From the NCBI GenBank assembly GCA_000149265.1, contig CH000082.1, forward strand, positions 170,718 to 234,717: a stretch of 64,000 nucleotides of DNA, in the 5' to 3' direction. The translations under genes were made by a program, and so were the position numbers. Within the stretch, counting starts at the first letter, position 1, and every line of letters starts with the position of its first letter. This DNA comes from Ciona savignyi. Its lineage: Eukaryota; Chordata; Ascidiacea; Phlebobranchia; Cionidae. Positions 38,501-49,869 of the stretch are shown in pieces. Below the pieces are notes generated by a model. That model was given only the letters and a program-made list of their open reading frames with translations. It was not told the DNA's origin and did not search any database.

Positions 38501-41500
38501 CCCCTATATGTAGGAAGAAAAAGATATCCGTAAAAAAACGCCGCATTACCTCGTGCCCACAATCGGATTACCAAAGCTATTGCAATATTGAATAAGATGG
38601 AGAAATAGCTATAATATTTGAATTTTAAACCACTGCTTTATCACACGGGCAATCGTCAGATCACCTCTTGCCCACAATCGGATTACCGGAGCTTTTGCAG
38701 TGTATTGTATATTTTGGAAAATACATACAATCGATTAAACCTCTGGATTACCACACGGGTAATCGTCAAACTATCTTTTGTATATTTTAGTTGGTTATGT
38801 TTGTTTCTGGTTTATGCCTGAAGAACTGCTTCTTTATGATCAAAAAATTTGTTTTTTTTATCTGTTCTTTTCTTCATAAAAATGGTGGATTTAGGGTAAT
38901 GGTTAATTTTTAACCGGGCCAAGATTCAAACCCATAACGGAGTTGTCCCTAAACCAGTTTTTGTAAAGAATTGGTATATGTACCGGTCGTCGCGTTAATC
39001 ACTCTTTTGTTTTTTTCTTTTTTTTCAAATTTACGTTTCGAATCCATGATGGGCTCGTTACTAGAACGTTTTTTTATATAAGAGTAGGTATGTGTATCGG
39101 TTACGTTAACCATTCGTCCACATGACCGTATACGGAGTTAGGGTATGACGACACCTACCGGATAATTGAGAAACTCCCCCTTTTCCATTAGATTGAACGG
39201 GTTGTCGACGAGAAACATGTCCTGTCCGTCAACCACAGGACTGAAGGCCAGATCATAGGGCTCCGTGGATATCGCCACGCTGATAAGATCCCTGTCGTAC
39301 AGCAAACGGATTGTTTCCATGGAAATTATATCCAACATAGTACAATAGAATTGCAGCGTTTTCGTAAGAAAAATAACAAAACAAACACACACGCAAGCGC
39401 ACGCGTGCTCATACACTGTTTATGCAAGGAGTATGTGCTAGGTTTTAAAACAAATATATTTCAGTTTGTGTCGAAACATATTAAGTAAGAGGGCGCTTGT
39501 TAACGCGCCAGATCTGCACCTTAAAGGTGACGAGTTCCAAACCAGAGACTTTATTCAATTAGAAAGGCAATAACAGACACAGATTGAAGTCATGGAAATT
39601 AATATAAAACTAAATAATATTATACACATGAATTGTAATCCTGACTACACATTAGCGTTGGTCTAACGATTTCCCGTGTTAAAACACCCAATGCTAAGAG
39701 TGACCAGGGATTATTTGTTCCAGCGGCGGGTTGTTACAGTTAACTATGTTTTATGTTACATAAAATCGATTGCAGCTGCTTTAGTGATCATTATAGGTGA
39801 TTATAGTTGAGCATTGTCGGGGGGAAACCAACAATGAATACTAATTGAGCTGTCAGCAATATGTAGCACATGTAGATTGGGCAATGTAACATTTAGCCCC
39901 GTGGTACCCTTTTATGGAAACAAACATAAACATCCGCAGCTATCACCAAAAATACCAGAAAACGAAGTTACCTCCACGATTTTCCCTTCAAGCATTCGAC
40001 CATTTCTCTGGACGACTCGCGGTAGCAGTTGACACTGGGGGCGCGCGCGAGACCTAGCGTCTGCTGCCTAGGGTTGCGTACCATACTCCACGGAGCCAAA
40101 GCAGTTCCACTTTGCAAAATAGCTCGTTGAAAGTACGCTGTAAATCGTCAAAGTTAGCGTTTTTAAATTTGTTTGTTTTTTTCGTTTTTTTTACTTTAAA
40201 ATATTGTTTTCCGCTTTTTAAAGGTAATTAAAATCTATTCTACAAAGAAAGTACAAATCTCGGATAAAACGACGATATAAAAAAAACTTTAAAAATAAAT
40301 TAAAAAAAAACTTTAACGAATCAAGTTATTAAGCATAACACAGTTGATCATGCCATTCTGATGTGCATATAGCATGTTAATACGATATGTACACCACTTT
40401 TCAGCCAAAAAATGTGGAGCCTTCGGCAGGATACAACCATGCAAACAAAATGGAAATACGAGTGTCGTCTGTTTAAGGTACCCAGCCAAAATGTGGCAAC
40501 ATTTTGCGGTTGTTGCATAAAAGATGGATGAGTAAAATAAATGATAGATTAAAACGTTTAAAATACTTGTATTTTCTACGGCATTATGTTTCTTTTGTCA
40601 GTCACTAAATCAATGTGTTAACTAAACCGGTGAAGTTGTGTCAACGGTGATTAATCTTCTTATTAACTGGGCGCCTTTGTCCTTCACTATAAGAGAAACC
40701 ACAGTGCTCGCACGAATTCATTGGATTATTCGGTTAAACACACATTTTAGTAGCTCAGAAAATCAGCGAGAGGTGCTTTTACAAATGGATAGGATATTCA
40801 TGTTTATCCTCGTGAAAGACAAAACCAAGGGTCGTTAACACACAGGCAATCATCAGATCCCCTCGCACTCACCATATGGTTACCGGAACTATTGCAGTGT
40901 GTTGTATATGGTTTACACGTTCCTTCAATTCAGTAGACCCCATTAATCCAATGGGTTCAGGCAATGTCCGTTAAATGCCTTGCCCAGGTACACACCTACT
41001 ACCTAGCGATCAGTTTCGAGTCTGCAACCCTTCGGCTAAAAGGCGACGCACTAACCCACTAAACTAATCTGTCGTACTTCAGTCCCTCTGCCTTTTCTAT
41101 CTAGTAGATAAATATATCGAACTCTGGACGTTGTAGAGCTGCCGATCATGGACCAACGCATATTTTGTTGCGACACACGTGCACAGCACATAGCTCGTTC
41201 CACAAGCCATGCATAAAATAATTGTGCTGGTTCGAAATCACGTAAAATGCAAGGCAGGAAGAATTAGCAGTCGACGCTTTTAAGCAATTTATCATTACAC
41301 ATGCATTACTTTCAACGTAGCACATACAATCGTTGATTGATGTACCTTCGGTGAAGTTGCCCCGCATGTAACCTTTATGGCAAAGAGAGAAAACGTTGGT
41401 AATGAATGCTGCACTCATGACAGCAAATGTTGGGTGTGTGTGTGGCATATGATACCGCGCTACTGTATTCTACTATGACAATGCGTGCTCAAATATGAAG

Positions 41501-44500
41501 GGTTCCGATGTAATGAATGAACTGCGAAATTCGCATTTTCGTTGAACTACTAAACCACTACTAAAGCTCTAATTTTGGCCGGTGTAAGTTTCCAACCAGG
41601 GTCGTAACAAGAACCGTTTTAAAACCACATGCTCTATATGAATCGGGCCCGCTAATCATTCGACTACACTAACGTTCAACTTACCGTCCAACTGAACAGA
41701 CACCATTAAAAGTCCGATGCAGGAGGCCCCGGCCCCAGACCCGAACACCGTCACCGAGTTAGGGTCACCCCCGAATCTATCGATGTTCTCTGACACCCAT
41801 TTAAGGGCGGCGACCTGGTCCCAAAGCCCGTAGTTGCCGGGTGAATTGGACTCCATTGTGCTCATAAAACCTGGATTACGAAACAATTGGGTTGACTTTC
41901 GGACCCGATTTGCTAAAGTCGTGAAAAAAATATATGGACTAATTACTTTACTTAAGATGGAGTGCAATCAAAAAAATTAATCTTTATGTGTGGCTGTATC
42001 TGATGAGTGCTACCCTCTTAGTCATGGGGGTTTTGTGAGTGTTTTGTTGAATAAGAATTGTCGAGATTTACCAATGTTTGTCCGGTGGGAAGCAGCATGT
42101 TCTAAGCTTCCGTGTTAGTGTTTCATGCTGTGAAGTTATTAAAGAGTGAAGCAGAGCTTTGTGAAAAAAAGTGGCGATAGTGCATTTTTGCCTGTTTTGT
42201 TTGAAAAAGGTGATGGGATTTTAAGTTCAGTCCTTTTTGTGAGGTCAGATTGCATTAACGAGATGAAAGAATAATTGATTGTTCGCCGAGATAACGCTAT
42301 AGCAAATTACCTAACACTCCAAGGCGGTAGTTAAACGTCACTACAATCACTTCCCCATAACTTGCTAAAACGCTGCCGTCGTAGAAGTTTCCAGAACCTT
42401 CTGCGTACGTGTACCCGTGGAAATGCACCATGACTGGAAGAGGGTTCTTGTAGTAGTTGGGACTGTTTCGTTCTGTAAGAAAATGGTTGTACAGTCGTAT
42501 GGCCGAACGGTTAACGGTCCTAGTGACGAGCCCATCATGGGTTCGAAACTTGGCTCGGTTAAAAAAAATCATGGATGGATTGTCTATTGATCGAATGACA
42601 CTGGCGACCGATTCATGTACATTTAACATATTTAGCTAAAGTCTCTTAAATCTATAATTTATGTAATTTATGGGATTCTCTATATATAAATGGTCTCCTT
42701 ACAAAACGGTATTTGTGACCAGACCATCATGATTTCGAAACCTGGCTGCTCAATAAAACAGACGAATTTCAGTACGGACGTGTGATCAAACTCACGCTAC
42801 CGATACAGATATCGAAATATAGATATGTATACAATTCATCAATTAATTTACCGGACCCTTATATATAAACGGACTGCTTACAATTCAACATGGTTCGAAA
42901 CTCAAGTCAGTTGAAGAAAAGAGTGAATATAATATTGTAACGTTATTTTGTGGTTTTATTCGTCCCTTCGATTTGTAGTGTGGCCGAACGGTCAACGCGA
43001 CCAATTCACATATACTAAAACTGGATATAGCAAAGAACCAGGGGCCATTGTTTCAAAACTTGTACCCTATGGGGCGCCGTTTGTTAAAAAGTCAATTTAT
43101 TGAGCGATTTAGCTAAATCGTCACATGTTTCTTCTGATTTAGCTAAATCGTCAGAAAAGTTGAATTTTTACAAACGGCACCCAATGGTAGCCAACCTGCC
43201 CGCTAAGTGTGACAGTCAATCAAGCAGCTACCGATTTCGGTCATTTATTCATATGTTGTTATTTAAGAAGTTATAACAGTTGCAATGATGGTGGCAGTAT
43301 AAATGAAACGTTTGCAAAATGCATAATCCTGTATTAAACTTTATTTTGTTCTTTTATGTTTTTTATTTTATTTTAGTTTTGAATGCATAATTGGCTCAAC
43401 ACTATAAGATTGATTCGGGTACACGACCATAAAACAGGGTTGTGTTATATAATGTATGCCGTTGCGTCTGTGGTTTTATGCTTACCGGCGCGAATACTAA
43501 CTTGTCATGTTAAGCCAGCACTGGTGTCGGCCCAAAATAGCATTTCCCGCATATAACCCTGTATTATGTCGTTCAAAATTACTCCCATCGTTCAAAAAGG
43601 AAACTTGACGTCAGCAGCGGGATATAAGGTTAATGTTATATCCATGCGTGTGAATTATTATGACGTCGAGTGTAAAATCCAATTTTCTGTCTAAAGGGAA
43701 TTTTAATATCTTACTTTTTACCGTAAAACTTTTCCGTGCACATATGCCAACCTGTTAAAAAGAGCCACTGTTTTTCGGAATTGCGTTCATTTGCAAATGG
43801 GAAAGTCCAACTATTCGTATTTTAGCGGTTTAAAATGCCGCTTATATTTTTGCTTCACTCAGAAAATTGCTACGTCGATTTTGGCCTGGGTGCCACAGCG
43901 TTTACATTGAAAGTCACTTACTCTGGCCCGACAATCGTACAAGCTTAAAACTAATCACTTTAGTATCTATTAATAAGCCCTTATCTTAATTTGCATCAAT
44001 AATTCAGCCTGCTTTCCTATACTTTCAATCTAAATTTATCTAACAAGATTGATTAGCTAAATTTAAAACCGCGAAAAGCCGATACACTCCAAATAGCCCA
44101 TTGAATGTGGTAAAAGTTGGTAATGTCACGAAAAAAGGTTTTTGACATTGTTATACGTTTTTGGGATGTGGTACTACCAGTCGGAAGGTGGCGCCAACGT
44201 TCTCAGCTTTTATTCTTCGATGCCGGTGGCCGAATGGTTAGCGCGACCGATTCATTTATAGGATTGTAGTTTAAAACGGTCTTAGGAACGGACCCATCGA
44301 GGACTCGAAACTTAGCTCGATCAAAAAATAAAAAAGATGCCGAATGGCTAAGAACTAATACAAACACCAATAGTTAAAAACAGTCCTAGAGACGAGCGTC
44401 ATAGGTTCGAAACTTGGCTCGTATAAAAAAATATTCAATAAAGACATTCTATTTAATTAAGTACTATAGACAAATGAAGCTCATTATCAAGCTATTAACG

Positions 44501-47500
44501 TTTTATACTTTTTTTAAATTGTGTTATTTTGGATTGTGGCAATCGGTTTTGGTGGCCGAATGGTTAAGGAAACAGGTTTAAATAAGAATTTCTACTTCAA
44601 ACGGCCTTAGTAATTAACCATAACGGGTTCGACACTTGTTCCAGTAAGAAAGATTCCGGTACAGAATTCGAAAATGGCCCATATGGTATGGGGACGATCG
44701 TTATCTTGATGCCACCGTAGTATGAACGTTCAAGCACAAGGCACATACAACACAGGTCCCAGACTAGATTGCCGCGCAGATCACAATTTACCAGAGTAGG
44801 ACCTTGACTTATATGCTTAAACGGTTTTTTTAATTTATCTGGGTCGTCACTTTTGTGGAGTCTGGCGGTTAATTGCGTCGCCTTTCAATCGAAAGGTTGC
44901 ATGTGCGAAACAGCTCGCTATCTAGTTGGTTGTGTCCTTGGGCAAGGTACTTTACGGTCACTGCCTAAACCCAGTGAACCCAGCGGATTAATGGGTTCTA
45001 CCAAATTGAAGGAACGTGTCTATCATATACAACACAGTGCAATAGCTCTGGTAACCCGGCGGTGGGCACCAGATGGTCTGACGATTGCCCGTGTGTTAAC
45101 CCCCTTGGTTTTTCCGTTCAAACATTAATATCCTATCCTATCCTAATATCAAATAGAATAGGGTTAACATTTTGTGTCATCGAGTGTGGAACCTCTGATT
45201 GCCTCGTGCCCATAGTAAGGTCGATCTGTTTCAGCGTACGTTGTATATTTTGTAAAGTTTTTGGATATGATATTTATGTTTTTTACATGAATGGAAAAAA
45301 AGGGCTGATGAGACGAACAAGTGTCATCAGATTACTTCGTGCCCAACGTCTAGTTACCGAAACGATTGCAGTTAGATGTATATGGTTAAGATGTTACCTA
45401 AGTTTCAGTTCAACCTATTAATCCACTGGATCCAGGCGATGTGAATAAGTGCTTTGCCTAAGGATTTATAAGACCAGTAAACGACCAGTTTTTATTCGAA
45501 ACCTTTCGGCTGAAATGGGAAACACAAACATACCAAGCTATTCGACTGGATAAGACACGTTGTATCTCAATAGATCAAGGCAATGTCCGTTGAATGCTGC
45601 GAGAACACAACCACGCAGAAAGCATTTAGGGGGTTAAGATTGGTATGACCCCGTTATTCCTGTACCACGGATACCGAACGCTCTATAATATCCAGGCAAA
45701 GTGATTTTGTACAGGGTTAAATTTTAAACCCAAGATATGTTTATTATTAAGACTGTTTTATATATACCTACGCGTTATATGGATCGGCCGCGTTAACATT
45801 CGGCCACACAACCGTACTCTAAGCAACGCAATTCTACCTGACACGTATTTTAAGGATTAATTCGGTTCCGGAGAAGAACATAAGGCTCCTATCGTATTCT
45901 CAGACAGTCGTGGGTTCGTCTCTAATGTCAGGGTTTGACCCTCACAGGTTTTTCTTCATACTCTAATCGAAACACTAATGCATTTTCCGTCCCATTAATA
46001 AAATTTCAAAGGTGAAGGCCACAGTAAGTCACGAAAAGCAGACAGAGGCGGACGAATTATAGACGCTATTGAAACTACGTGTTTTAAATCCGATAAGATC
46101 GTTTAATTATTTCGCTCTGTGTCAGGAAATCGATAAAACAGGACTTGGACAGGACTAGTTGTTGTCGGGACATTTTATTGACAGTTGACGAAAATGTTAC
46201 GTTCATTTTGCCAAGCTGAAAGCAGCTGCTGCCAATACATCGGAGTTGAAAAAAAAACGTACTTTAAACAATTTTTTTTTAAAGAATTGGACCCGAAAGT
46301 GTTTCTTTTATGAGCCAAGGTTAAGTGCACTTCTTTGACAGCTCCCAACAACATCATAAAAATTCTGCAAAGTCCATTACACTGGGTCCCGGCGGGGAGC
46401 TGTAAATGTTGAATTAAAGCTCCTAATCGAAAGCTTCCAGCGCGCTCAGCTCATCCGATTTAAGTCAATGGCCTAGCAGGCCTTTGGGCCGCTTTTACGC
46501 CCGGACGGACTGGGACGAGGTCCGTCTGCCATCAATAATGTATGATCGCGGTGTATGAGATTGCAGACGCGCGGGGGACGTTAAAATAACCGAATTTATC
46601 ATTTCCCTAAATCGAGCTAAATCACGGCATAGGACGGGCGAATGATTAATTATTTAGAATTTTGCGTCGAGCGCTTTAATCAGCGCCCCCGCAACGCGAC
46701 GGATTTAAATTCCGCTTTAAAATTTATTGCATAATATACGTGAATCGTATTTTGAGAGCAAAATGAGACGGTAGGTGATTACGATCGCTACCGGTCAATT
46801 AAACGACACAATTCGTTCCGGAGAATAATTCATGAAATTGCCGGTCATGCGAGAAAGGAACTATACAAAATGTACGATTCTCTTCCAAACTTTTTGTCAT
46901 TAAAAGTACTGTTGTTGTCGTGCTATCAGTGGTGCTGTTATTTGCGTGTTATCAATTTGATAATAGCGTTAACTTTGTTTAAATAGCACATTCTTAGAAT
47001 GTAGCTTCTACTTTACCATTGTTAGGCTCGCTGTGGCCAATTCGTTACCTCAGTCGTAGGTAGCTGAGCCAAAACCAGACGCTGGATCTTATTTTATAAT
47101 ACGGTAACCCAAAGGTGGGCGAGAGGTAATTTGACGAATTCCGCGATACCCGTGTGATATTGCTCATCCTTGTTTTTATATATGTGAACAAACATAAACA
47201 TCATATCTTAATACTTAAAACCGATTTTTATATGGAGTGGTTTCAGAAAACTTCTCAAAAACCACAGTTTCAAAGCCGCAAAACGGTGGTGCCGATGATT
47301 GCTCACATCTGCTGGTTGTATTATGGCTTATAAAGTCAGTCCGTTTGAATATATTAATGGAATTCCCGTGTATTATTAATCATTTATACAGCCGGATGCA
47401 TACAAACTTTACACGGTCGGGTGCAATTAATCAACCACTAATTAACGGAAAACGGCGCAGTAAAAGTTAAGGGCGTAAAGTCGTATTTAAAGGATTGCTT

Positions 47501-49869
47501 TACGAATATCAAATAAATATCGTATTTCGCAGGCAAACTTTACAGGCATTTAATGTTATATTCAAATTTGTGGGTGTTGTAACATGTACCAATCCCATTT
47601 CCCAACCACTACGTTCTTCCACTAAAAATGTGACAAATGCATTAAATTGTTTAAAAAATAGTTTTATCTCTTTAAATGTATACATATTTGTAAAAACGCC
47701 TACCCTATATGCCGTCGTTCGGCGCCACATGACACACAAATTGCGACATATCAAAGTCAAACATAACGATGGTAAAATGAGGTCAAGTTTACCTGAAGCG
47801 TATAGTTTGGCTGGCACGTATATGTTGAGGTAAAGACAGTCCTCGTCCATTCGCATTCTCTGCACCAAGGAATGGTTCGCGCGGTACCAAACTGGAAGCA
47901 GGGCGGCGGGTAACGGACCGTTGCGGGCCTGGGGGCATATTGGTCCAAACGTCGATGCATTGCGAACCCCTGTGATGGAAAAGAAAGTTCTAGAAATTAG
48001 CATGATGCATGGATATGTAAAAGAGTCTGAGCCAAAACTATTCAATTGGAAGTTATTATTTTCATCTAAATGATGGACATATTAGAAATAGTCATTGAAG
48101 GCTTATAGCCATTGGAGTACAATACTTCTTAGAAGCATAATGCATATAAAGTTGTAAGATAATCTGGATAAAAAACATAAATTTACATTCCTTTACCATT
48201 TAAAGTTAAAAGGTTTCGACAAAAGTTAACTGGAAGATATGCAGCTAATCAAATATGTCTGTCATATTTATTTCAGTTCGTCGTTTTGACAGAAGTTGAA
48301 ATTAAACCACATTTGAATAATAATACACACCAAAGAAACAAGGTAAATACCATCGGGTATGGGGTAGAATATTCATGTTTATCCCCGTGAATGGGAAAAC
48401 CAATTGGGTTAACACACGAGCAATCGTCAGATCACCCAAGGACACAACCGACTAGTTACCGACCAGTTTCGCACCTACACCTTTTCGATTGAAATACGAC
48501 GCACTTAACCGCCAGACTAACCGCCCGGGGTATAGGAACGGATACAACAGCAAAATTTCATGAGACATACTGTTCTTTTATTAAGTGTGTTATATCAACT
48601 GTCGTTTTATTATTTAAATAAATTGTCAAATAGTAAGAAAAAAACGCCAGTCACGTAGAGAAAGAACCAGATTTGACACAAGTGTTAACCTGACACAAAC
48701 TCAATATATTTCTTAATACCAACTTCGTTTGAGATGGTTAACGAACTGACGTAATATTGACGTCAGTTAAAGATGAGCTATTGGAAGAGAATCTCGCCAG
48801 CAAAGAAAAGCTTTGACCACAGCGGTACGTTTGGAAGCCATTAAACCGTTACCGAAAAGACGGCGCCAAAAATCAATCGTTACGCGACCTAAATCAATTA
48901 GCAACGGGGATCAGATTGGACAGAAATTGAAAGCTTTTCTATTATCAACAAACAGAATATGAACGTCATAAATTAGCAATGAATATTCTACTCCTCAATA
49001 TTGGGGGCAGCAATTTCATTATGTTAGTCAAACTTATTGACTTTATAATTTTCGCAACATAATATCAGCAGTGGTATTTGCTTAAGTAAATGACCAATTT
49101 AGCTAGTATATAATTTTATGGCGTGCAGTTAGAATTTAAATGTATAAAGATTTCAGTAAAACTACATTATTGGGGTTGAGTTGAATGCTTTAGAGCACAA
49201 AAGGCCACGTGTTTAAAACTAGCTCTCGTAGCGTTTTGACATTACAACCCGATGTAATTTGTCGGTTAAACAATTTATATTTGGTATTGCTCCAGCAACC
49301 TGACTGAAAGCATTATTCTGACACATACTCGTGCTATAACGCCTCTTAAGATTTCCCATTTGCAAGCACAACTTTGAATATATCCTATCCTAATTGCAGG
49401 ATTGGAAAATTGTACAATCTCAACAAAAAGTAAACACAAAAACTTAACCTCCGCAATGTCTACACTCCAATCCTGGATTAAAAGATCGAACAAATAACTT
49501 ACCATCCCATGGCTTCGGCTTTTCAGTCTTTTTCCACCGAAACTTCCCAACCGGTGGAGCCGCATAGGGAATGCCTAGGAACTTGACCACCGGTTTTATA
49601 GACTGATTCTCAAGAACGGTCTTGTGGCCTCGCACTCTGCCGGAGTTTGTGCGGATCTGAACGAACTTGATGGCCTCGATTCTCTGGTCCAAAACTTCCT
49701 CGGAAAAATCATTGGACTGCTGATTTTGAATCCGTGAATACGCGTCCCTTTTCATGATGTTCGTCCAATCCGGCGATCGAAATATCCTTTGAAATTGGTT
49801 TCTGCTAGGCGATGTACTGACCACAGTAATATCGTTGAGGAGAGAAATAGCGAAGATAAATACGAACAT
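29502..49869 (-). CDS. Neuroligin (postsynaptic adhesion protein)
   Basis: Fourteen phase-matched exons: 49503-49869, 47793-47969, 42311-42472, 41685-41870, 39972-40137, 39159-39291, 36109-36230, 35461-35580, 34730-34869, 33786-33963, 32776-32971, 31932-32044, 31430-31601 and 29502-30422; 1050 residues. Order: signal peptide; cholinesterase-like ectodomain ([72 protein letters not shown]); a Pro-rich stalk (exon 31932-32044); one membrane helix ([18 protein letters not shown]); then a 300-residue cytoplasmic tail from a single exon. The esterase nucleophile is Gly, as in neuroligins, so it should adhere rather than hydrolyse. Neuroligins bind neurexin across the synapse and PDZ scaffolds inside. 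The C-terminus T-K-L fits a class I PDZ ligand; vertebrate neuroligins end T-R-V. The tail is longer than in vertebrates and otherwise unrecognised. The introns hold many SINEs. Confidence 0.93.
30615..30700. repeat. Short tandem repeat with ATGCTCGTCAC units
   Basis: GGTTATAAATGCTCGTCAC occurs in tandem near 30620-30660, followed by partial units (TGCTCGTCACC) to about 30699. It lies in the last neuroligin intron. Confidence 0.8.
30802..31096 (-). mobile_element. Composite SINE, full length
   Basis: Reverse copy running from a GGATAGGATAGGATA tail to the head GGCCAATCGG, about 295 bp, with all blocks present. In the last neuroligin intron. Confidence 0.9.
31358..31425. repeat. 34-bp direct duplication beside the neuroligin membrane-exon donor
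   Basis: Two exact 34-bp copies, 31358-31391 and 31392-31425. The second ends two bases before the donor dinucleotide and overlaps the outer donor consensus of exon 31430-31601. Confidence 0.95.
32515..32752 (-). repeat. Two short tRNA-like elements
   Basis: 32515-32622 and 32640-32752, reverse and adjacent, each with the GCGCTAACCATTCGGCCA or TTTAACCATTTGGGCA type head. Intron between neuroligin exons 32776-32971 and 31932-32044. Confidence 0.65.
33226..33405 (-). mobile_element. Composite SINE fragment (headless)
   Basis: Tail GGATAGGACAGGATATT through body TCCGCTAGGTTCAG; the tRNA head is missing. Confidence 0.85.
34502..34672 (-). mobile_element. Composite SINE fragment (headless)
   Basis: Tail GGATAGGATATTTATGC, middle ACCGTCGAGTTGCCGGAGCT; stops at ATTAATCCACTGG. 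About 57 bases inside the intron after exon 34730-34869. Confidence 0.8.
35150..35262 (+). repeat. Short tRNA-like element
   Basis: Worn forward copy with GCTGAATGGTTGGAGCGACC followed by ACGGTCCTAGTGA. Confidence 0.45.
36880..38112. repeat. AT-rich repetitive stretch in a neuroligin intron
   Basis: Contains several GGGAAATCCC and GGGAATTTCCC-type near-palindromes (37018, 37203, 37350, 37545), spaced irregularly. It shares blocks with 4600-5760. It ends with the 70-bp repeat also seen at 25071-25140. No coding sequence seen. Confidence 0.45.
38505..39125 (-). repeat. Worn composite SINE followed by two short tRNA-like elements
   Basis: 38505-38795 repeats the ATCGTCAGATCACCTC and GGATTACCGGAGCT blocks more than once, suggesting a rearranged SINE. 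38910-39010 and 39035-39125 are reverse short elements, the second with CGTTAACCATTCGTCCACA. They lie just downstream of neuroligin exon 39159-39291. Confidence 0.55.
40786..41073 (-). mobile_element. Composite SINE, full length
   Basis: GGATAGGATATTCATG tail to the head CACTAAACTAATCTG, with the B-box-like block in reverse (TTTCGAGTCTGCAACC). In a neuroligin intron. Confidence 0.9.
41572..41672 (-). repeat. Short tRNA-like element
   Basis: Reverse copy, ending GCTAATCATTCGACTACAC, 13 bases from the donor end of neuroligin exon 41685-41870. Confidence 0.6.
42485..43065 (+). repeat. Array of four short tRNA-like elements
   Basis: Copies near 42485-42560 (GTATGGCCGAACGGTTAACG and ATGGGTTCGAAACTTGGCTC), 42690-42755, 42862-42912 and 42975-43065 (GTGTGGCCGAACGGTCAACG), all forward. 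The first starts about 10 bases upstream of the neuroligin exon 42311-42472 acceptor. Confidence 0.7.
43072..43182. mobile_element. Foldback/MITE-like element, 111 bp
   Basis: Starts GGGCGCCGTTTGT and ends ACAAACGGCACCC, so the two ends are inverted repeats. The inverted symmetry continues inward to two copies of GATTTAGCTAAATCGTCA, itself partly palindromic. Almost the whole element could fold into a hairpin. No clear target duplication; it directly follows the last element of the tRNA-like array. Confidence 0.8.
44222..44650 (+). repeat. Array of three short tRNA-like elements
   Basis: 44222-44330 (GGTGGCCGAATGGTTAGCGC), 44335-44430 (ATAGGTTCGAAACTTGGCTC) and 44550-44650 (GGTGGCCGAATGGTTAAGGA), all forward. 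Confidence 0.75.
44858..45542. mobile_element. Two composite SINEs, tail to tail
   Basis: 44858-45146 is a forward copy with head GTCTGGCGGTTAATTGCG and tail TATCCTATCCTATCC. 45265-45542 is a reverse, diverged copy ending in the head block. The two form a large imperfect inverted repeat separated by about 120 bp. Confidence 0.8.
45718..45815 (-). repeat. Short tRNA-like element
   Basis: Reverse copy with GATCGGCCGCGTTAACATTC and GGCCACACAACCGT. Confidence 0.6.
46385..46860. promoter_or_regulatory. GC/CpG-rich unique island in a neuroligin intron, candidate enhancer
   Basis: In contrast to its AT-rich, repeat-filled surroundings, this stretch is unique in the window and CpG-rich (CGGCGGGGAGC, CCCGGACGGACTGGGACGAG, CAGACGCGCGGGGGACG, CAGCGCCCCCGCAACGCG). 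It has at least four TAATC/GATTA cores (CTAATCG, AATGATTAATTATT, TTTAATCAG, GTGATTACG) and the palindrome GGATTTAAATTCC. No open frame or splice structure was found. This is compatible with a cis-regulatory module or internal promoter; no direct evidence. Confidence 0.35.
47033..47208 (+). mobile_element. Worn composite SINE
   Basis: Blocks GGTAACCCAAAGGTGGGCGA and CCGTGTGATATTGC remain, with a divergent head. Upstream of neuroligin exon 42311-42472, in its intron. Confidence 0.55.
48362..48531 (-). mobile_element. Composite SINE with internal deletion
   Basis: Tail ATATTCATGTTTATCCCCG runs to GTCAGATCACC and then jumps straight to CAAGGACACAACCGACTAG and the head. About 120 bp of the body is missing. 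Confidence 0.85.
49240..49392 (+). repeat. Worn composite SINE tail
   Basis: GCTCCAGCAACCTGACTGAA and TATCCTATCCTAA remain, about 110 bases from the end of the first neuroligin exon. Confidence 0.5.

Noticed and set aside
41685..41870. Active carboxylesterase or cholinesterase
   Set aside because: The nucleophile-elbow Ser is Gly (FGSGAGA), and the protein has a neuroligin-type membrane segment and PDZ end.
42485..42560. A tRNA gene on the plus strand (A-box- and B-box-like blocks)
   Set aside because: The acceptor stem does not pair, the anticodon region is missing, and many diverged copies exist in both directions, so it is a tRNA-derived repeat.
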